From assembly GCA_041671765.1 (NCBI GenBank), contig JBAZAX010000001.1, positions 29,211 through 93,210 of the forward strand: a stretch of DNA of 64,000 nt. Reading direction: 5' to 3'. Positions 25,491 to 35,097 of this stretch are shown in pieces (within the stretch, counting starts at the first letter, position 1; each line of letters begins with the position of its first letter). The stretch is from JBAZAX01 sp041671765. Lineage in GTDB: Bacteria > Babelota > Babeliae > Babelales > RVW-14. Below the pieces are notes generated by a model that did not search any database, had not been told where the DNA came from, and worked only from the letters and a program-made list of their open reading frames with translations. Position numbers and translations under genes: made by a program.

Positions 25491-26984
25491 ATGAATAAAG
25501 CCGTAATTTACGCACGAGTATCATCCAAAGAACAAGAAGCTGAGGGATACTCAATTCCAGCCCAAATAAAATTACTTAAAGAACACGCCGAGAAAAACAA
25601 TATTTCTATCATTGGCGAATTTATTGACGTAGAAACTGCCAAAAAGGCTGGCAGAACTCAATTCAATAATATGCTTAAATTTATTGCAGATAATATAGCT
25701 GTTAAAAATATTTTGGTTGAAAAAACGGACCGTCTATTACGTAATATTCCAGATTATGCAACCATAGACAGACTAATTGAATATTCCGACGTCAAGGTTC
25801 ACTTGGTCAAGGAAAATGGAATCTTAAGCAGAGACTCAAGGTCGAATGAAAAGTTTATGTTCGGAATAAAGGCCTTGATGTCTAAAAATCACATTGATAA
25901 CTTAGCTGAAGAAACAAAAAAGGGAATGCTAGAAAAGGCTGAACAAGGCACATACCCTTCTGTTGCTCCATATGGATATATAAATGGAGAGGAAAATGGT
26001 CGACGAGTAATAAAGACGGACCCTGATGCAGCAAGATTCGTGAAAATAGCATTCGAGCTTTATGCATATGAAGTAGATTCTCTGGAAAAGCTTAGAAAGA
26101 AGCTAATCGACGAGGGAATGATATATCGCGGTGGCAAAAACTTTCACAAAAGCACTCTTGAGCGGCTACTTAAAAATGAATTTTACGTGGGAGCATTTTA
26201 CTGGAAAGGCAAGAAATACGAGAAAGCTTCGCACGAACCAGTTGTCAGTAAAGAATTATTTCACCAAGTACAGGATAAACTAATGAAGCCAACAAAAAAC
26301 AGATCACTAAAAGGTCTTTTCTCTTACACAAATTTAATAAAATGCGGAGCTTGCGGATGTTATCTATCTGCCCAGATCCAAAAAGGACACATCTACTATC
26401 ACTGTTCTCAAAGCAAAGGGATATGCAAGCATCCATACATCAGACAAGAAATTATTGATGCTGAGTTTGAAAAACTGTTTGAAAGTATTCATATAACTGA
26501 AGAGCAGAAGAATTTGGTTTTACAGGGCCTAAGAGAAAGCTTCCAAGATAAGATTGAATTTCACAATGAAACCATAACTCAAATCGAGACGCAAATAAAA
26601 AAGCTTCAAAATCGCATAGATCAAGCATATTTGGACAAGCTAGATAAAAAGATCAGTGAAGAATTTTGGAAGCAATATACAGCATCCTGGTTGGCCGAAA
26701 AAGAAGCTCTGGCAATGAAACTTTTAACCACCCAAAAGGCAGACACATGCTACATAGAGAACGCAAATTTAATCTTAGAACTCGCGAGACAGGCCTCTGG
26801 ACTATTCAAAGCAGAAAATGCTGAAGAAAAACGCAAACTTATAAATTTGGTGACTTCGAACTGCACCTACAAAGACGGTAAGCTCGATCTGGAGCTGACT
26901 AAACCGTTTGATATGATAATGGAAACGAGCAAATCTGGAAAATGGCTCCCCGAGCAGGATTCGAACCTGCGACAAAACGATTAA
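25491..26984 (+). CDS. Large serine recombinase (integrase)
   Basis: A 497-residue site-specific recombinase. The resolvase domain (about 3-145) has YARVSSKEQ with catalytic Ser 11 and DRLLRN; the Recombinase domain (about 150-255) contains GTYPSVAPYGY; a zinc beta-ribbon (about 282-318) has CGACG and YYHCS...GICKH; and a coiled coil follows (about 355-420). AAGGAAG precedes the ATG. The last 14 or so codons (ending LPEQDSNLRQND) are the antisense of tRNA-Asn, so the gene was probably fused to this end by integration. It is the likely mover of the accessory block to its left. Confidence 0.93.
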   Translation: MNKAVIYARVSSKEQEAEGYSIPAQIKLLKEHAEKNNISIIGEFIDVETAKKAGRTQFNNMLKFIADNIAVKNILVEKTDRLLRNIPDYATIDRLIEYSDVKVHLVKENGILSRDSRSNEKFMFGIKALMSKNHIDNLAEETKKGMLEKAEQGTYPSVAPYGYINGEENGRRVIKTDPDAARFVKIAFELYAYEVDSLEKLRKKLIDEGMIYRGGKNFHKSTLERLLKNEFYVGAFYWKGKKYEKASHEPVVSKELFHQVQDKLMKPTKNRSLKGLFSYTNLIKCGACGCYLSAQIQKGHIYYHCSQSKGICKHPYIRQEIIDAEFEKLFESIHITEEQKNLVLQGLRESFQDKIEFHNETITQIETQIKKLQNRIDQAYLDKLDKKISEEFWKQYTASWLAEKEALAMKLLTTQKADTCYIENANLILELARQASGLFKAENAEEKRKLINLVTSNCTYKDGKLDLELTKPFDMIMETSKSGKWLPEQDSNLRQND

Positions 26985-27018
26985 CAGTCGTTTGCTCTAC
27001 CAACTGAGCTATCGGGGA
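26943..27018 (-). tRNA. tRNA-Asn (GTT)
   Basis: Complete cloverleaf on the minus strand: acceptor TCCCCGA/TCGGGGA, anticodon loop with GTT, T-arm GGTTCGAATCC, and an encoded CCA. Its 3' half is overlapped in antisense by the end of the serine recombinase gene, making it the probable integration target. Confidence 0.97.
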
Positions 27019-27060
27019 ACACAATTTTTTATTTCAAGAATTTAATTAGATGGGCGTCAA

Positions 27061-27137
27061 TGGTGGGCGAAACAGGATTCGAACCTGTGACCCCCTGCTT
27101 GTAAGGCAGGTGCTCTAACCAACTGAGCTATTCGCCC
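27061..27137 (-). tRNA. tRNA-Val (TAC)
   Basis: Cloverleaf on the minus strand: acceptor GGGCGAA with slightly imperfect partner TTCGCCC, anticodon loop CTTACAA (anticodon TAC), T-loop TTCGAAT and encoded CCA. It lies 42 bases from tRNA-Asn; the two are probably co-transcribed. Confidence 0.97.
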
Positions 27138-27365
27138 CTGATGTATTAATTTCAATTGTTAGGTAAATAGTAAAGAAAAAAAGGTCTTTAGTCAACAAAA
27201 CTTTAGACTAAATTTATCAAAAAATAACACCCCGCAAAACAGTATTTACTCAAAATATGGCTCTGATATGGATTGCTAAGCTGTCTTAAAAATTAAAGTC
27301 CATCTAGGCCTTAAATTATAACTGAAATAATGTCGCAAGCCCGTGTGGCATAGGCTTGTTTTTAT

Positions 27366-27394
27366 TTGCAATTCCCAATTCCGCCTGCTATACT
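27366..27394 (+). promoter_or_regulatory. Promoter for the exported pair 27454/29890
   Basis: TTGCAA (27366-27371) and TATACT (27389-27394) are exactly 17 bases apart and 60 bases before the start codon. The rest of the 316-base gap 27138-27453 shows nothing else. Confidence 0.7.
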
Positions 27395-27453
27395 GCCCAT
27401 ACTGTAATGGTGGGCTTTATATTATTGTCCTAGAGGACTAATTCGGGGGATTT

Positions 27454-29862
27454 ATGAACAAGGGATTCAAAAAAATTTTAGTGTCTTTTTTCTTTGTATT
27501 TACATTATTATCTGTTGGAACAAAAAACGTTGCTGCCGCGCAACTTGGCGCACAGCAAAATCAGGATTTTGATTTTAATAATCTTATTGATGCATTTTAT
27601 TCATCACTAAGAACCGTTAAAAATTTGAATTACTACACAAATGATAAAGTTGTTTTTGTAATAGCAGGACAAGAAGTTTCATTTGATATTCAAGCCGGAC
27701 ATGGAAATATTTTTACACCACTCAAACCGGTTGCCGCAAAAATCAGTCCTGTAAGATTTGGGGCAAGCAACACCGAGGCCTCAGATAAAGCCTCTCTTTC
27801 CGGATTTGCAAGAGTTGTTATCGAAAACGAACTTTATAAAAATGCAAAAGATGTGGAAATCTTAAAGTGGTTAATCGACTTTAAATTAAATCCAGTCCAA
27901 CTGCTTACTTTTAAATTTCTAATTCTGCTAAATACAGCTAGGGCAGATGGAGAATGGTCAAGAGTTATAGAAGAATCCTTTTGCCTGTTATTCAGATTAA
28001 GCCAAGTTGATGATCTTGAATTCATTGATAAAAATAAGCGCCTATCCACTTACCTCCCAGAATCACTTAAAACCGTTTTGAAAGACAACAAATTTGGATT
28101 AATTGAATTTATCGATGACTTGTGGACTGTGCTTATTAACAACCCAGACTATAACAAAACCTCAAAAAATCCCGTCCAAATTAAAAACTTTATCTTCAGA
28201 GATGAAGTAATGGCAAAATTGGTTTTTGAGCAATTTAAAAATTATACAGGTACAAACAACCCAGCCCAAGATCCATCACAAAATGCTACGACTCTAAGCT
28301 TACAAGATCAAATTAACAGCTTTATCAAACCTCAGGGTTATGGAATAGTTGATATCAATGATTTCGTAAAATTCCGAGCAGATATATCAATCCCAAATAA
28401 CAAATTCGCACAAACCATGGTTGGTTACGAAGAATTTTCACTATCTAATAATTCTGATAAACCTGTAGATTTAACAAATCAAATAAATGCTTTGCAAACA
28501 AAATTACCAAAATTAATTTTTGCACATGATCAAAGATATAACGAATATTTGGTAGCGTATGTTACTGAAGATATGTCGTTAATAAACACATTAAAAGAAG
28601 TTTTAATAACGCTTTGTAGCTCATTTAAAGAGTATCTTCAAGTAAAAAAAACAATCTTTGCAAAAACGGATGAAGCCTCATCAAAGTATAAAGCCGAATT
28701 TACTAGAAAAGAAAAATGTCGCATCGAATTGGAAAAATTTGTTAGATCCCCAGAGGGAAATCAAATATTCAATCAGATCAAGGGTGAAATTGAAACGATT
28801 ATTTTTGGCGCCGATGAATCCACAGTAGAAAAATCAGCTGAACAAAATCGTCAGGAACAAATTACATCACTTAAAGCTGAATTAGCAAAACTTGAAAATC
28901 AGAAAAATGAAAAAACAGAGCAACTTGCAAAATGGGAAAAACTTTTTACCCTGCAAAACGCTTCTGATATTCATGATAAAATTGTATCACTAAAATTCGA
29001 CATTTCTAATATTGATATTCAAATTTTGGCAATTCAAAAAGATCTTACCAATCTTGTTAGTGAAAAATTAAGAGAAGTAAACAAATTTGATGGTGCTTCA
29101 GTTGAAAAAGATAAGCAAAACCTCGCAAAACTATACACAATATTAGAAGAAAAGCAAAAAGCTGGCGGAGTCCCATCTGATAAACTTTTAAGCACAATCA
29201 AAACGCTTGAAGATCGAATCGCACAATCAACTGCTCAACCTGTTGCACAAAAATCAATTGATGGAAAATTGGCAGTACGTGCAGCCGTTGCAAATATCCT
29301 TGAAATCAAAGCCAATGAATTAAGTGCACAAATCTATTCTAAGCTGAACGAACTTGATCTAATCAAAGACATTGAAGATAAGGCAATTCAAGAGCTTATG
29401 TTGGATGAAACGGTCTCTTTACAAAAAACATTTGTAAAACAACTCGAAGCAACAGCCAAGCAAATTCGTCAAGACAGTGAAAAGGCGAAAATGCTTGAAG
29501 CATACAGAAAGGCATTCTCTTCTGTAGGCACAGATAAGATATCTAAAGAAAAATTGGACCAGATCACAAAGTTAGAGCTCGAAATTGGTCACATAATAGA
29601 CAGCGAAAAGCAGGAAGATTTTGTGGCAAAAATTATGCTCAGAGAATCATTTTTAAGCGAATTTGTACAAGACATTACTAAGCATGCTGACCAATTTATG
29701 TATGTCAAAGAACGCCTACAAAACTCATTAACGCAAATTTTGTCTCATTCTTCACACTTCAAAGCTAATGCAAAGTTGTACAGGTACCTTTGGAAAACCA
29801 TACCTGGTAACTATAAAACATTTTTGGGCTGCGTTGGGATAACAGAACAAAGCTTAAGCTAA
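27454..29862 (+). CDS. Large exported coiled-coil protein, unknown
   Basis: An 802-residue protein with a signal peptide (MNKGFKKILVSFFFVF, cleavage near VAAA). The first half is globular and helical. From about residue 400 to 720 there are long charged coiled coils (for example LKAELAKLENQKNEKTEQLA). The last 60 residues are basic and aromatic. TTCGGGGGATTT precedes the ATG. A second exported protein follows 27 bases later, so the two may form a complex in the periplasm or outside. No domain family recognised; a lineage-specific protein is likely. Confidence 0.7.
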   Translation: MNKGFKKILVSFFFVFTLLSVGTKNVAAAQLGAQQNQDFDFNNLIDAFYSSLRTVKNLNYYTNDKVVFVIAGQEVSFDIQAGHGNIFTPLKPVAAKISPVRFGASNTEASDKASLSGFARVVIENELYKNAKDVEILKWLIDFKLNPVQLLTFKFLILLNTARADGEWSRVIEESFCLLFRLSQVDDLEFIDKNKRLSTYLPESLKTVLKDNKFGLIEFIDDLWTVLINNPDYNKTSKNPVQIKNFIFRDEVMAKLVFEQFKNYTGTNNPAQDPSQNATTLSLQDQINSFIKPQGYGIVDINDFVKFRADISIPNNKFAQTMVGYEEFSLSNNSDKPVDLTNQINALQTKLPKLIFAHDQRYNEYLVAYVTEDMSLINTLKEVLITLCSSFKEYLQVKKTIFAKTDEASSKYKAEFTRKEKCRIELEKFVRSPEGNQIFNQIKGEIETIIFGADESTVEKSAEQNRQEQITSLKAELAKLENQKNEKTEQLAKWEKLFTLQNASDIHDKIVSLKFDISNIDIQILAIQKDLTNLVSEKLREVNKFDGASVEKDKQNLAKLYTILEEKQKAGGVPSDKLLSTIKTLEDRIAQSTAQPVAQKSIDGKLAVRAAVANILEIKANELSAQIYSKLNELDLIKDIEDKAIQELMLDETVSLQKTFVKQLEATAKQIRQDSEKAKMLEAYRKAFSSVGTDKISKEKLDQITKLELEIGHIIDSEKQEDFVAKIMLRESFLSEFVQDITKHADQFMYVKERLQNSLTQILSHSSHFKANAKLYRYLWKTIPGNYKTFLGCVGITEQSLS

Positions 29863-29889
29863 CCTGTTTGCATTGGAGGTAAATTTTAC

Positions 29890-31749
29890 ATGAAAATATT
29901 TAATTATATATATGTAGCAAGTTTAGTTTTTGCTATTACGTCAACACCCATATTCGCTCAAGAAGTTGAGCCGGAGCTTGAACAGTTTTTGGCTGATAAT
30001 CCGGATCTTTTGAGCGCACAACCAAATAACAAACAAGACAAGCCTGCTAACTTGCAAGTAATTGCAGATCAAACAAACATAGGCGAACTTGACCATGTTG
30101 AGACCGAAAAAACTGAAGCCGATACCAAGCTTAATGCTATTACAGAAGCATTTAATTCAATTTTTGATGATTACTTATTTTTAAATCAAGCATCTCCATC
30201 AACCCAGCAAACTGAATTATATAATCTTAAGCTTTTTATTGATAATGAAATTGCTAATAATTGCGGCGGTATCACTATTAATGGAAGTTTTACTAGATTT
30301 GATTATGCCTCATGGTACACTCAAAGACTAAGTGAAATAATTTATTGGTTTAAGTTTGCTTGCTTAAATTTGGAAGCACTTTCCGTCTCGACTGAAGACG
30401 CTAAATTTTCAGCACTTCAAGAACCACTTGATTTTGTTGAAATGCAACAAGCAAAACTTAAAATTCTTGGCTCTCTGCTCGACATCTATCAACCATCATT
30501 AAAAAAAGGGCATGTCCCTCTGGCTTGGGTTGTGTATTCAGAAAAATCAGTTCGCTCTATAATTTTTAGAAGTTTACCAAATAGACTGCAAAGCTCCGTT
30601 ATTTCATATATTTTATGTGGTATTACCACATCATCAGCACAAGCATATTATTTAAGCAAAATTTTGAGTCAAAATTTTTATGCCAAAAAAGTAGTTTTAT
30701 CTGAAGAATATTTCGAAATAAGCTCCACTTTTTACAAGGCTCAAAAATTTGGGGAATCTCTCGATGTTGATGCTTTTTTAAATAAAATTGAAGAAGTAAT
30801 TAATGGATTTGCAGCAAATAGAACATCCCAAAATAGCAGCTGTCATTTAGTTTTAGAACTCTTGCTGACAAAATTAATAAAAATAAAAAACGATGTTGTA
30901 AAATTTTATAAGCCCAATTTAAATTTTAAAGATAATCAGGAAAAAGCTAAACTTCTCATACAATACAAATTATTTCTTGAAAATAAGAAATTTGAACTAC
31001 TTTTCTCAAACAGGCAGTTTTGCACATTCTTCGACTTGTACTGCAATTTCTTACAAAACTTTTTTGCAAACAAACTTCAGTCGCAAGCTGCAGATTTAAG
31101 ACTTTTTGAAGTTGAGTGTATGCTTGAAAATCTTTTAAAAGACAAGCAAATTTCATGGTTGATGCAACAATTATATAAAAAAGATCCTGGAATTGCAGTT
31201 CTTGATGACATGAAAAAGATCCTGGAAAATATAAGAATGCTTGTAAACAAAGACCTAAAGATAAGCGAAAAAGGATTTTTCGCAGGCATTAAAGATGCAA
31301 TTTTTTCTGGAAATTGGATTGATACCGCAAAGGTCAAAGGGGTTGGAACAGGTAGTTCGCAGACCATTGTAGACTTTATGGAGTATGCTTTCGATCGAAA
31401 ATTTGAAAATTTTAAAGAGGCTGCATTTTTCTTGCTGGCCAAAACAAGCCCTGTTTTAGCTGCAGGATTAATTTATAAGGTAATGCCTTATTTATCAGGG
31501 AACTTACAGGAAAAAGCTTCTAAATTAATTGGTGAATCAAAACTCGATGATGCTAACTCACTTACACAAAAAGAAACAGATTCTTCTGCCAATGGTACAA
31601 TAAACCAAGACACACCTGATAATAATAAAATTTTCGATTTTATATCTAAAAATCCAGAGATCTTCAATAAGTTATGCGCGGTAAAACCAGAGCTTATTAA
31701 TGGACTTGCGAACATTGTTGAACGTAGAATGATTAACGCTAAATTATAA
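29890..31749 (+). CDS. Large exported helical protein, unknown
   Basis: A 619-residue protein with a signal peptide (cleavage near FAQEVEP, residues 22-25). The mature start is acidic (EVEPELEQFLADNPDLL), and a similar phrase returns near the C-terminus (FDFISKNPEIFNKLCAVKPE). The centre is alpha-helical. GGAGG lies about 10 bases before the ATG. It follows the 802-residue exported gene in one operon. No family recognised. Confidence 0.7.
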   Translation: MKIFNYIYVASLVFAITSTPIFAQEVEPELEQFLADNPDLLSAQPNNKQDKPANLQVIADQTNIGELDHVETEKTEADTKLNAITEAFNSIFDDYLFLNQASPSTQQTELYNLKLFIDNEIANNCGGITINGSFTRFDYASWYTQRLSEIIYWFKFACLNLEALSVSTEDAKFSALQEPLDFVEMQQAKLKILGSLLDIYQPSLKKGHVPLAWVVYSEKSVRSIIFRSLPNRLQSSVISYILCGITTSSAQAYYLSKILSQNFYAKKVVLSEEYFEISSTFYKAQKFGESLDVDAFLNKIEEVINGFAANRTSQNSSCHLVLELLLTKLIKIKNDVVKFYKPNLNFKDNQEKAKLLIQYKLFLENKKFELLFSNRQFCTFFDLYCNFLQNFFANKLQSQAADLRLFEVECMLENLLKDKQISWLMQQLYKKDPGIAVLDDMKKILENIRMLVNKDLKISEKGFFAGIKDAIFSGNWIDTAKVKGVGTGSSQTIVDFMEYAFDRKFENFKEAAFFLLAKTSPVLAAGLIYKVMPYLSGNLQEKASKLIGESKLDDANSLTQKETDSSANGTINQDTPDNNKIFDFISKNPEIFNKLCAVKPELINGLANIVERRMINAKL

Positions 31750-31768
31750 AAATAACAATACTCACGAC

Positions 31769-31797
31769 TTGGGATGTTGAAATACTTTTGCTATACT
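31769..31797 (+). promoter_or_regulatory. Candidate mraY promoter
   Basis: TTGGGA (31769-31774) and TATACT (31792-31797) are 17 bases apart, 35 bases before the mraY start. Confidence 0.55.
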
Positions 31798-31831
31798 TAA
31801 CATTTACGAATTCTAAAGTCGAAGGATTTTT

Positions 31832-32896
31832 ATGATATATCACATGGCTCAGGCGTTGCAGTCAAAGTATAGCTTTTTCAATGTGTTCCATTACGTTAGC
31901 GTACGTTCAATCTGCGCGCTTTTATCATCTATGTTAATTTCATTTGTATTCGGAAATATGTTCATCCGGTTTTGCCAAAAACATTTCCGCGCCAAGGCCC
32001 GCGAGTGGACGCCAGAAACGCACCAAGCCAAAAATGACACTCCTACAATGGGTGGACTCTTTGTGATCTCAGTATTTTTAATAAATGCATTACTTTGGAC
32101 AAATCTGACTAAAATTAATGTTTGGCTATTTCTGATCTGTGTTATGGGTTATGGCCTGATCGGATTTCTTGACGATGTTTGTAAACTTAAATACCGCAAA
32201 GGAATTTCTGCATCTCTAAAATTTAGACTTCAGGTTGGATTTGGTTTTGCACTGTCACTAGCCTGGTATTTTATGTTATCTCCAAACACAAGTATCTGTG
32301 TTCCATTTTTCAAAAATTTCATGCCTGAAATTGGCGTACTATTAATTCCATGGGCAACATTTATTATGGTTGCCACAAGCAACGCCGTCAATTTAACAGA
32401 TGGACTCGATGGACTTGCAACCGGGCCTTTGATTTTTAATTTTTCAACATTTGCATTCATAGCTTATTTGTCCGGACATGTAAAATTTGCTACATACCTT
32501 TATATTCCATATTCCGGCAGCGCCGAGTTAACAGTTTTGGCTTGCACGCTCGTTGGTGCACTGGTTGGATTTTTATGGTACAACACTTATCCTGCTCAAA
32601 TTTTCATGGGTGATGTAGGTTCACTTGCCATGGGTGCAGGATTGGCATTTTTTGCTTTAATGGTTCGTCAAGAATTTTTATTACTGCTCAGCGGTGGAAT
32701 TTTTGTTTTGGAAACAGTATCTGTAATATTACAAGTAGCATCCTTTAAGTTAACCGGTAAAAGAATATTTCTTATGGCTCCCATTCACCACCATTTTGAA
32801 CTCAAGGGGTGGAAGGAAAGCAAGGTCACAGTACGATTCTGGATAATATCCATGATTCTTTGTTTACTCGCTTTACTTACTCTAAAGATTAGATAG
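31832..32896 (+). CDS. mraY: Phospho-N-acetylmuramoyl-pentapeptide transferase
   Basis: A 354-residue membrane enzyme with about ten spans that joins UDP-MurNAc-pentapeptide to undecaprenyl phosphate, giving lipid I of peptidoglycan synthesis. The TPTMGGL segment, the Asp-rich GFLDDVCK, NLTDGLDGLA, the GDVGSLAMG loop and the HHHFELKGW end are all present. AAGGA is upstream. It stands apart from the other mur genes, unlike the usual dcw cluster. Its presence implies that the organism makes peptidoglycan precursors. Confidence 0.97.
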   Translation: MIYHMAQALQSKYSFFNVFHYVSVRSICALLSSMLISFVFGNMFIRFCQKHFRAKAREWTPETHQAKNDTPTMGGLFVISVFLINALLWTNLTKINVWLFLICVMGYGLIGFLDDVCKLKYRKGISASLKFRLQVGFGFALSLAWYFMLSPNTSICVPFFKNFMPEIGVLLIPWATFIMVATSNAVNLTDGLDGLATGPLIFNFSTFAFIAYLSGHVKFATYLYIPYSGSAELTVLACTLVGALVGFLWYNTYPAQIFMGDVGSLAMGAGLAFFALMVRQEFLLLLSGGIFVLETVSVILQVASFKLTGKRIFLMAPIHHHFELKGWKESKVTVRFWIISMILCLLALLTLKIR

Positions 32897-32980
32897 AAAC
32901 ATTTAGTGGCAAAAAAACAAAAAAGTGTTACGATTTTAGAAGCTTAAATGTTTGAAGAAAATGCTTTTCTTGGAGTGGAT

Positions 32981-34015
32981 ATGCCAGATTTAAAAGATAA
33001 AATTCAGAATTTAAAAAATGAATTTGAAGTAGACTTGAAGAATGTTAGTAATCTTCGCAGTCTAGATGACTTAAGAATTAAATATCTTGGTAAAAAAAGT
33101 TTGGTAACAGACTTACTTGGCCAGATTAAAAATTTTTCAGTTGAAGAGAAAAAAGAATTTGGACCACTTATAAATCAATTTAAAATTGAAGCAGATAATA
33201 GCATAGAAGAAGCAAAAGCACAGATTATATTTAAGCAAACACAATCTGAAAATTTTAAAAAACAAAATTTTGACGTCTCTGCATATCAACCAAATATAAC
33301 AACCGGAACATTGCATCCATTAACTCAAATTGTTCGGGAAGTTGAAGACATTTTTGTATCAATGGGATATGAGGTAATTGATGGACCTGAAGTTGAAAGT
33401 GAAGAGTATAATTTCGAAGCACTGAATGTTCCCAAAGATCACCCTGCTCGCGACATGCAAGATACATTTTGGCTAGATATTCCAGGCATGGTGCTTAGGA
33501 CACAAACATCTTCTATGCAAGTGCATGCAATGCGAAATAAATCACTCCCATTGGCTGTGATATCCCCGGGAAAAGTTTTCAGACAAGAATCGACCGATGC
33601 AACGCATGATTATGTTTTCATGCAATGCGAGGGAATGTTAATTGATGAAAATGTAAATATATCCAATCTATTTGCAACTTTACAAACATTTTTAAAAACT
33701 TTGTTCAAAACAGATAGTTTGGACATTCGTATCAGACCCGGATTTTTCCCATTTGTTGAGCCGGGATTTGAAATTGATATGCGCTGCCCATTTTGTAAAA
33801 ACGGTTGTTCTGTTTGTAAGAGATCAACTTGGATAGAGTTATTTCCAGGTGGAATGATTCATCCGAACGTACTTAGAATAAACGGAATTGACCCTGAAAA
33901 ATATTCAGGCTTTGCATTTGGATTTGGATTAACCAGACTAGCGATGCTCAAATACAATATTGATGATATAAGGCTTTTTTACGGTGGTAATATTAAATTT
34001 TTAAATCAATTTTAA
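32981..34015 (+). CDS. pheS: Phenylalanine-tRNA ligase alpha subunit
   Basis: A 344-residue subunit of PheRS. The start is taken at ATG 32981 with GGAG 6 bases upstream; an ATG at 32948 lacks a ribosome site. The N-terminal coiled coil (about 5-85) is followed by the class II core: GTLHPLTQI, motif 2 (GKVFRQESTDATHDYVFMQCEG) and motif 3 (FAFGFGLTRLAMLKY). pheT is not next to it, which is unusual; it must lie elsewhere. galU follows 58 bases later. Confidence 0.96.
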   Translation: MPDLKDKIQNLKNEFEVDLKNVSNLRSLDDLRIKYLGKKSLVTDLLGQIKNFSVEEKKEFGPLINQFKIEADNSIEEAKAQIIFKQTQSENFKKQNFDVSAYQPNITTGTLHPLTQIVREVEDIFVSMGYEVIDGPEVESEEYNFEALNVPKDHPARDMQDTFWLDIPGMVLRTQTSSMQVHAMRNKSLPLAVISPGKVFRQESTDATHDYVFMQCEGMLIDENVNISNLFATLQTFLKTLFKTDSLDIRIRPGFFPFVEPGFEIDMRCPFCKNGCSVCKRSTWIELFPGGMIHPNVLRINGIDPEKYSGFAFGFGLTRLAMLKYNIDDIRLFYGGNIKFLNQF

Positions 34016-34073
34016 ACATGTTTTTGTGCTAAATTTTTTCACAGAGTATTGAAGGAAAAAAGGAGAATGAATA

Positions 34074-35006
34074 ATGAAAGTAACAAAAGCAATAATTCCT
34101 GCTGGGGGAATTGGAACACGTTTTCTTCCAGCAACAAAAATTACCCCAAAGGAGATGTTACCCATCCTTGATAAACCAGCCATTCAATACATTGTTGAAG
34201 AAGGCGCAAAGTCAGGAATAGAAACTTTTGTTGTTGTTACAGGAAAATCAAAAAAGAATATCGAAGATCACTTTGACACAAATTCAACGCTAGATTCGTT
34301 TTTAAAAGGAAAAGATAAATCAGGTTGTATCGAAGGTTTGAATAAAATTATTGATTCAACAAATTTTATTTACATTCGACAAAAAAACCCACTTGGCCTT
34401 GGGCATGCTGTTTGGACTGCAAAAACGGTTATAAGCAAAGAGTATGTCTCCGTCATGTTACCCGACGAAATTATCTTAAGCCAAGTTCCAGCAATTCTAC
34501 AACTCATGCAGATAGCACATCAGGAAAAATGCAACGTCGTTGGCGTACAAGAAGTTCCAATCGAGCATGTTTCACGTTATGGAGTTATTGGAATCAAAAG
34601 ACAGTTTTCCCCTAACCTTTTTCAGGTTAAAGAGTTGGTAGAAAAACCAAAGATATCAGACGCTCCTTCAAATCTTGCAATAATCGGACGATATGTTCTC
34701 TCTCCAAATATTTTTGATATTTTGGGAGAATCTAAAATTGGTGTTGGCGGCGAAATTCAACTTACGGATGCAATTCAAGCACTGCTTTACGCAGGCGAAA
34801 AAGTTTTTGCATACAAAATCCAAGGTACGCGATATGACGTTGGAAACCCATTAGGATTATTGCAGGCTAATCTGGATTTTGCATTAAGAGATCCGCAGTA
34901 TTCCGGAAAGATGCTTGATTATCTACAAAATTTGGAAAAAGATTTCATTGTCTTACAAGGGCAAGCTGCAGCTCAGAATAATAAGATTAAAAGTCATACA
35001 ATTTAA
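34074..35006 (+). CDS. galU: UTP-glucose-1-phosphate uridylyltransferase
   Basis: A 310-residue nucleotidyltransferase making UDP-glucose for surface polysaccharides and glycolipids. GGIGTRFLPATKITPKEMLP (about residues 12-31) is the nucleotide-binding signature. LGLGHAVWTA, VMLPDE, VEKP and YDVGNPLG follow in the expected order. AAGGAG lies upstream of the ATG. It ends at a strong bidirectional terminator. Confidence 0.95.
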   Translation: MKVTKAIIPAGGIGTRFLPATKITPKEMLPILDKPAIQYIVEEGAKSGIETFVVVTGKSKKNIEDHFDTNSTLDSFLKGKDKSGCIEGLNKIIDSTNFIYIRQKNPLGLGHAVWTAKTVISKEYVSVMLPDEIILSQVPAILQLMQIAHQEKCNVVGVQEVPIEHVSRYGVIGIKRQFSPNLFQVKELVEKPKISDAPSNLAIIGRYVLSPNIFDILGESKIGVGGEIQLTDAIQALLYAGEKVFAYKIQGTRYDVGNPLGLLQANLDFALRDPQYSGKMLDYLQNLEKDFIVLQGQAAAQNNKIKSHTI

Positions 35007-35036
35007 ATTCTTTTCACACCAAAACCAAACAAATTA

Positions 35037-35070
35037 AAAAGCGGGATGTAAAAATTTACATCCCGCTTTT
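35037..35070. terminator. Bidirectional terminator galU / folC-like
   Basis: GCGGGATGTAAA (35041-35052) pairs with TTTACATCCCGC (35055-35066), with an A-run on the left and TTTT on the right, between two convergent genes. Confidence 0.92.
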
Positions 35071-35097
35071 AGTATTTAGTTAAGAATTCTAATCAAA

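Noticed and set aside
26930..26984. Recombinase C-terminus as a functional peptide motif
   Set aside because: The segment LPEQDSNLRQ is the well-known translation of an antisense tRNA 3' half, so it says nothing about function.
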